Assembly: GCA_965277075.1 (NCBI GenBank)
Contig: OZ255707.1
Location: 2,728,001-2,792,000, forward strand
From: Lustribacter sp965277075
Lineage (GTDB): Bacteria > Vulcanimicrobiota > Vulcanimicrobiia > Vulcanimicrobiales > Vulcanimicrobiaceae
DNA: 64,000 nt
Direction: 5' to 3'
How positions within the stretch are numbered: position 1 is the stretch's first letter; each line of letters begins with the position of its first letter. This document shows, piece by piece, positions 60,099-64,000 of the stretch. Both the position numbers and the translations under genes were made by a program. The notes beneath the pieces were generated by a model. It searched no databases. It had not been told where the DNA came from and saw nothing but the letters and a program-made list of their open reading frames with translations.

Positions 60099-61216
60099 CC
60101 GGCGCGGCCGGCTTAATCGGATCGCATATCGTGGACCTGCTCGTCGCCGAGGGCTGGAAGGTGCGCGGTTTCGACGCGCTCGAGCCGGCGACGCACCCGC
60201 GCGGCCGGCCGCCGTGGATCGCGCCGCAATCGGATTTCGTCGTCGGCGACGTGCGCGACGTCGACGCGGTCAATGCGGCGCTCGACGGCGTCGACGTCGT
60301 CTTCCACGAAGCGGCGTACGGCGGATTTTTTCCCGAACTCGACAAGTTGTGCGACGTCAACGTGACCGGTACGGCGCGCTTGCTCGAGGCGATCCGCGTG
60401 CGCGGCTCACAGGTGCGCAAAGTCGTCCTGGCATCGTCGCAAGTCGTCTACCGCGAGGGCACGGCCGTTTGCGCGGAGCACGGGCGCGTGCAGCCGCGGG
60501 AACGTGACCTCGTCGATCTGGAGGGCGGCGACTGGCGCGTACGCTGTCCCGTGTGCGGACGCCCGAGTTCGTCCGTCATGACGAGCGAAGATGCGCCGAT
60601 CGCCGGCGATACGCCGTACGCGGTGAGTAAGGCAGCGCAGGAACGCCTCGCCTTGACGTGGTCGCGGCAGAGCGGCGTGCCGGTCGTCGCGCTGCGCTAT
60701 GCCTGCACGTACGGTCCGCGCCAATCGGTCTTCAACCCGTACACGGGCATCATCGCCATTTTCTCGACGCAGCTGCTCAACGGCCGCGCGCCGACGCTCT
60801 ACGAAGACGGCGAACAGACGCGCGATCTCTGCTTCGTCGAAGACGTCGCACGCGCGAACATCGCCGCGGCGACGACGGACGTTCTCGACGGATATGCCGT
60901 CAACGTCGGGACCGGTGTCGGCGTGAGCGTGCGTACCGTCGCGGAAACCGTCGCGCGGGCGCTCGGCGTCGAAATCGTGCCGGTCGTGACCGGCGAGTTT
61001 CGGCCGGGCGATCTGCGGCATCTCGCGAGCGACGTTGCGCTGCTGGCCTGTGCCGGATTCGTTCCGCGGACCGACCTCGCGACCGGGGTCGAGCGGTACG
61101 TCGCGTGGATTCGCACCCAGGGCGACATCCGCGACTATTTCGCCGCCGCGCAAGAGCGCTTGCGCGGCGCGGGCTTGATTCGGCGTTCGCGCGCGAAGAA
61201 CGTTGCGCATGCGTGA
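60083..61216 (+). CDS. NAD-dependent sugar epimerase, dTDP-L-rhamnose 4-epimerase-like
   Basis: 377 residues from ATG 60083 (GGAGG 7 nt upstream). LVTGAAGLIGSHIVDLLVAEG binds NAD; catalytic TPYAVSKAAQERL gives Tyr and Lys. Between LASSQVVYREG and the YxxxK lies an insert with VCAEHGRVQPRERD and VRCPVCGRPSS, a Cys/His pattern I know from dTDP-L-rhamnose 4-epimerases and likely a zinc site. ALRYACTYGPRQS and GEQTRDLCFVEDVARA complete the fold. Substrate therefore probably a dTDP-6-deoxyhexose, but this is inference. Confidence 0.83.
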   Translation: MRALVTGAAGLIGSHIVDLLVAEGWKVRGFDALEPATHPRGRPPWIAPQSDFVVGDVRDVDAVNAALDGVDVVFHEAAYGGFFPELDKLCDVNVTGTARLLEAIRVRGSQVRKVVLASSQVVYREGTAVCAEHGRVQPRERDLVDLEGGDWRVRCPVCGRPSSSVMTSEDAPIAGDTPYAVSKAAQERLALTWSRQSGVPVVALRYACTYGPRQSVFNPYTGIIAIFSTQLLNGRAPTLYEDGEQTRDLCFVEDVARANIAAATTDVLDGYAVNVGTGVGVSVRTVAETVARALGVEIVPVVTGEFRPGDLRHLASDVALLACAGFVPRTDLATGVERYVAWIRTQGDIRDYFAAAQERLRGAGLIRRSRAKNVAHA

Positions 61217-61943
61217 ACCGCGCGTCGCCGCGATCGTTCCCGCGCTCGATGAGGCGGCATCGATCGGTGGGGTCGTGCGCTCGATTTGCGGCAAGGTCGA
61301 CGAGGTGATCGTCGTCGACAACGGCAGTAGGGATGAGACGGCTACGGCGGCTGCGGAAGCGGGCGCCCGCGTCGTTCGGGAGTCCCGTCGCGGTTACGGG
61401 CGCGCGTGCGCGGCCGGCGTCGCCGCACTTCCACCATGGTGTCGCGTCGTCGTCTTTCTCGACGGCGACGGGAGCGATGCGACGGAGATGATCCGTGCGT
61501 TGATCGAGCCGGTCCTGCGGAGCGAAGCCGACTTTGTGCTCGGCTCCCGAACGCGCGGCGTCCGCGTCCGCGGGAGCATGAGTCCGTTGCAAATCGTCGC
61601 GGGCGAATGCGCCGGGGCTGCCGTTGGCGTCCTTTACGGGACGCGCTTCACCGACATGTCGCCGTTTCGTGCGATCGATCGCGCGCTGCTCGACCGGCTG
61701 CCGATGCGTGAGATGACATACGGTTGGAATCTGGAGATGCAGATTCTCGTTGCGCGCGCCGGTGCACGCGTTCGCGAACTGCCCGTCCCGCACCGGCGTC
61801 GGACGGGCGGCGTCTCGAAGGTCTCCGGAAACGCGCGTGCCGCGCTCGTCGCGTCGGTGCGAATCCTCGGCGTCCTCGTGCGCTCACTCGTGTCGCCGGC
61901 TCCCATTCCCGCTCTTGAACTCGAAAAGGAAACATCTTCGTGA
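61209..61943 (+). CDS. Family 2 glycosyltransferase (DPM/UGP-like)
   Basis: 244 residues from ATG 61209, inside the end of the epimerase gene. AAIVPALDEAASIGGVV, VIVVDNGSRDETATAA, VFLDGDGSDATE (metal-binding DGD) and FTDMSPFRAIDRALL with TYGWNLEMQI are GT2 signatures of the polyprenol-phosphate or glucosyl-phosphoglycerate synthase type. No membrane helix. Likely makes a lipid-linked sugar or adds it to an acceptor used by neighbours. Confidence 0.88.
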   Translation: MREPRVAAIVPALDEAASIGGVVRSICGKVDEVIVVDNGSRDETATAAAEAGARVVRESRRGYGRACAAGVAALPPWCRVVVFLDGDGSDATEMIRALIEPVLRSEADFVLGSRTRGVRVRGSMSPLQIVAGECAGAAVGVLYGTRFTDMSPFRAIDRALLDRLPMREMTYGWNLEMQILVARAGARVRELPVPHRRRTGGVSKVSGNARAALVASVRILGVLVRSLVSPAPIPALELEKETSS

Positions 61944-62728
61944 ATGCATCGGATCCGGTCCTCGAGGGGAAGATCGCCGTTGTTACCGGCGCCGCCAGCG
62001 GTATCGGTGCCGCGATCGCCGAGCGTTTTGCGCGCGCCGGGGCACGCGTCGCCATCGTCGCGCTCGCAAATGACGAACGGACCCAAAGAACGCTCGCCGC
62101 CGTGCGAGCCGCGGGGAGCGACGGCGCCGTCGTCGTTGCGGACGTCGGTGATGCCGGCGCGGTCAACAGCGCATTCGAGCGTATCGGAGCGGAACTCGGA
62201 ACGCCGGACGTGCTCGTGAACGACGCCGGCGTCGACGCGCTCGGGAAGAACGTGACCGAACTGCTTCCCGCCGAGTGGGAAGCGGCGTTACGGACGAATC
62301 TTACCGGACCGTTCCTCTGCGTCCAAGCATTTCTACGTGGCTTGGGCAGCGACGGCGCGGGCGCGAAGATCGTGAACATCAGTTCCGTGCACGAAGAGTT
62401 GCCGCGCGCCGGCGCCGCCGAGTACTGTGCGAGCAAAGGCGGTTTGCGCAACCTGACGCGCTGTCTCGCGCTCGAACTCGCACCGCGCAAGATCAATGTC
62501 AACAGCATCGCGCCGGGCATGATTCTCACGCCGATGAATCAGGCCGACCTCGACGATTCCGCCAAACGCAAAGCCGACGAAGATACGATTCCGTGGAAAC
62601 GCGCGGGTCAACCCAACGAAATCGCCGAGCTCGCGCTTTTCTTGGCGTCGCCTGCGGCGGACTACGTCACCGGTTCTACCTATGTGATGGATGGCGGCCT
62701 GATGCAAAATACCGGTCAGGGTGCCTAG
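61940..62728 (+). CDS. SDR-family oxidoreductase, glucose 1-dehydrogenase-like
   Basis: 262 residues; GTG overlaps the GT2 stop (GTGA). Classical SDR: VVTGAASGIGAAIAERFARAG, LVNDAGVD, NISSVHEELPRAG and YCASKGGLRNLTR (Tyr/Lys), IAPGMILTPMN and FLASPAADYVTGSTYVMDGG. The HEELPRA and IPWKRAGQPNEIA segments are shared with glucose 1-dehydrogenases. Oxidises or reduces a sugar or keto intermediate with NAD(P); exact substrate open. Confidence 0.88.
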   Translation: MNASDPVLEGKIAVVTGAASGIGAAIAERFARAGARVAIVALANDERTQRTLAAVRAAGSDGAVVVADVGDAGAVNSAFERIGAELGTPDVLVNDAGVDALGKNVTELLPAEWEAALRTNLTGPFLCVQAFLRGLGSDGAGAKIVNISSVHEELPRAGAAEYCASKGGLRNLTRCLALELAPRKINVNSIAPGMILTPMNQADLDDSAKRKADEDTIPWKRAGQPNEIAELALFLASPAADYVTGSTYVMDGGLMQNTGQGA

Positions 62729-63666
62729 TGAGACAGCACACGAGCACCACCATCGAGGTCGCCGGTGATCCTGAGCCGCTCGTTCTGGAACGGCCGGAGG
62801 CGTTCGCCGATGATTACGTTCTCAGCCCGTATGTGATGCGCCGAAACGACGGTTACGAGATGCTCGTGCGGCTCGTCAATCGCGACGACGATGCTTCGAA
62901 AAAGGTCTCGCGCGTGCATCACGCACGGGGTCGCGACGGTCTCGCATTCATGGTGGGTGCGCCGGCGATTATCGCGCCCGGCGCTCCCGGCACCGACGAC
63001 GATCTCGGCTGCGAAGATCCGACGGTCGGACGCGACGCGAACGACTTCGTCGTGTTCTACTCCGGCTACGGCGGCTCGCAGAAGATTTCGTCAATGCTCG
63101 GCGCGCGGGGCTCGTCGTTGGCGCAATTTCACAAATTCGGCCGCGTCTTTCCCGACCAGCGCTACGCGAATCCGAAAGAGGCGGCGCTAGTGCGCACGTC
63201 CGGCGGCGTGCGTCTCTTCTTCGAGTATGCGACCGGCGGAGCGTCGCGAATCGGCGTTGCCGACGCACCGTCGTTCGACGGTCCGTTTATCTACGCTGAT
63301 TCACCGCTCGACGAACGCGCCGATCGATTCGACTCCTGGCACCTGAGCCCGGCGTGTGCGACGCGCCTGCGCGACGGCCGGCACGTTCTCTGGTACAACG
63401 GCGCGACGCGTGAGACCGACTGGCGCATCGGTTGGGCGCTGCTGAGCGAAGACGGCCGCACCGTCGTCGAACGGTGCGAAGAACCGCTCGTCGCGACGTT
63501 CGATCTCGAGCCGGGCGACACCGACATCGCATTCGCGGCGTCGGCCGTTGTCGAAGCGCCCGGCTCGGTGTCACTCTATTATTCAATCAGCGACCGGCGT
63601 TTGCTCCGTCAGCGCCTGCGGGTCGGCGGCGCGATCGCCGACTCCGCGATGGCCGTCGAGGAATAG
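62728..63666 (+). CDS. GH130-like five-bladed beta-propeller glycosidase/phosphorylase
   Basis: 312 residues from GTG 62728 (TAGTG junction). FADDYVLSPYVMRRNDGYEMLV, DDDLGCEDPTVGRDANDFVVFY, NPKEAALVRTSGGVRLFFEY and SWHLSPACATRLRDGRHVLWYNG follow the blade pattern of GH130/GH43-like enzymes; GCEDPTV matches the conserved EDPR/EDP loop. GH130 enzymes phosphorolyse beta-mannosides. Cytoplasmic. Coupled to the SDR gene. Confidence 0.7.
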   Translation: MRQHTSTTIEVAGDPEPLVLERPEAFADDYVLSPYVMRRNDGYEMLVRLVNRDDDASKKVSRVHHARGRDGLAFMVGAPAIIAPGAPGTDDDLGCEDPTVGRDANDFVVFYSGYGGSQKISSMLGARGSSLAQFHKFGRVFPDQRYANPKEAALVRTSGGVRLFFEYATGGASRIGVADAPSFDGPFIYADSPLDERADRFDSWHLSPACATRLRDGRHVLWYNGATRETDWRIGWALLSEDGRTVVERCEEPLVATFDLEPGDTDIAFAASAVVEAPGSVSLYYSISDRRLLRQRLRVGGAIADSAMAVEE

Positions 63667-64000
63667 CGCGCACGCCGGCGGCGGCGTCGGCCGTCGCGCT
63701 GCTGCTTGCGATCGCGTATGCGGCGGCGGCCGCAACCGGAGAGCGCGGACCGGCCGCGCTCGCGATCCTCGCGATGTTCGTGCCGGCTGGGCTGATCGTT
63801 CGCGCGTCGTGGCGTCTCGACGACGGCCGGGCCGTCGGAGCGCTGGTCGCGGTCGCGCTGTTGGTGCGCGTACCGTTCGCGTTCGCGCCCCCGCTATGGT
63901 CCAATGACGCGTACCGCTACGTTTGGGATGGCCGGCTCGCGCTACGCGGCGTCGATCCGCGCGGCATCGTGCCGCTCGATCCGTCGCTCGCAGCGGACCG
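63663..64000 (+). CDS. Start of a polytopic membrane glycosyltransferase (partial)
   Basis: The frame leaves the window at 64000. It encodes a first membrane helix (SAVALLLAIAYAAAAA), a second (ALAILAMFVPAGLIVRA), a third (VGALVAVALLVRVPFAFA) and PLWSNDAYRYVWDGRLALRG, a loop typical of GT87/alpha-1,6-mannosyltransferase-like enzymes that use polyprenol-phosphate sugars. The first ATG in frame (63774) would remove helix 1. No ATG, GTG or TTG lies upstream; ATA 63663 overlaps the previous stop as ATAG. A CTG at 63699 is a less complete alternative. Confidence 0.6.
   Translation, partial: MARTPAAASAVALLLAIAYAAAAATGERGPAALAILAMFVPAGLIVRASWRLDDGRAVGALVAVALLVRVPFAFAPPLWSNDAYRYVWDGRLALRGVDPRGIVPLDPSLAAD

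Noticed and set aside
1..64000. tRNA genes, CRISPR arrays, insertion sequences, phage genes
   Set aside because: No cloverleaf-like segment with CCA/TTCGA features, no regularly spaced repeats and no transposase or integrase motif were seen by eye; a tRNAscan or CRISPR search could still find a missed element.

Overview
The window is GC-rich, densely coded bacterial DNA with few intergenic gaps and many 1-8 bp gene overlaps (ATGA, GTGA, TGATG). A Wza-type export protein, two predicted outer-membrane beta-barrels (one decayed) and secreted proteins with ordinary signal peptides point to a diderm envelope. ThyX is used for dTMP synthesis, and a tricorn-type protease and a B12-dependent acyl-CoA mutase are present. 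I see no tRNA, rRNA, CRISPR array, insertion sequence or prophage. The gene mix would fit Candidatus Eremiobacterota (WPS-2) or a neighbouring poorly cultured lineage, but that placement is inference and would need a marker-gene tree.

Layout. (a) 1-15.7 kb: an exopolysaccharide locus, almost all on the minus strand and read from 15.7 kb leftwards. It holds an export protein, an initiating sugar phosphotransferase, UDP-glucose dehydrogenase, a Wzz-like chain-length protein, a degenerate CpsD-like ATPase, a UDP-glucuronate decarboxylase-like enzyme, a flippase, five GT4 glycosyltransferases (two tandem paralogue pairs) and a large HAD protein. UDP-glucose would be oxidised to UDP-glucuronate and possibly decarboxylated to UDP-xylose, assembled on a lipid carrier, flipped and exported. 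A LuxR-type regulator lies just upstream. (b) 16.5-20.8 kb: yqzL-like, pheS, pheT and cvpA behind a good sigma70-type promoter. (c) 20.8-31.2 kb: an rRNA/tRNA methyltransferase, a run of small metabolic genes, infC-rpmI-rplT with a structured leader, a short-repeat cluster, a tricorn-family protease and an outer-membrane protein. (d) 31.2-44.9 kb: meaB, a 3-hydroxyisobutyrate dehydrogenase-like gene, a hydrolase and the mutase large subunit, then rfbG-like, the B12-binding subunit, gltX, glmU, an MFS exporter, msrA, thyX and a dead Ste24-like protease. (e) 45-52.7 kb: a damaged Fic gene, pth, rplY (ctc), prs, uvrB, a decayed outer-membrane gene and an MFS transporter. (f) 52.8-57.8 kb: a hydantoinase/oxoprolinase A-B pair plus a degenerate MBL-cupin fusion. 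(g) 57.9-64 kb: a membrane-anchored sulfite-oxidase-like protein and a second sugar locus (DUF2064 transferase, rhamnose-epimerase-like SDR, GT2, SDR, GH130-like protein and the start of a membrane mannosyltransferase-like protein).

The most unusual signal is at gene starts. Six genes whose conserved N-termini require a start upstream of any ATG, GTG or TTG appear to begin at near-cognate codons: infC at ATA, rfbG-like, MFS and Ste24-like at CTG, pth at ATC, and the last partial gene at ATA. Most sit at translationally coupled junctions (CTGA, ATAG). One of them is infC, whose product polices start-codon choice; it also carries an unusual acidic, His-rich C-terminal tail.
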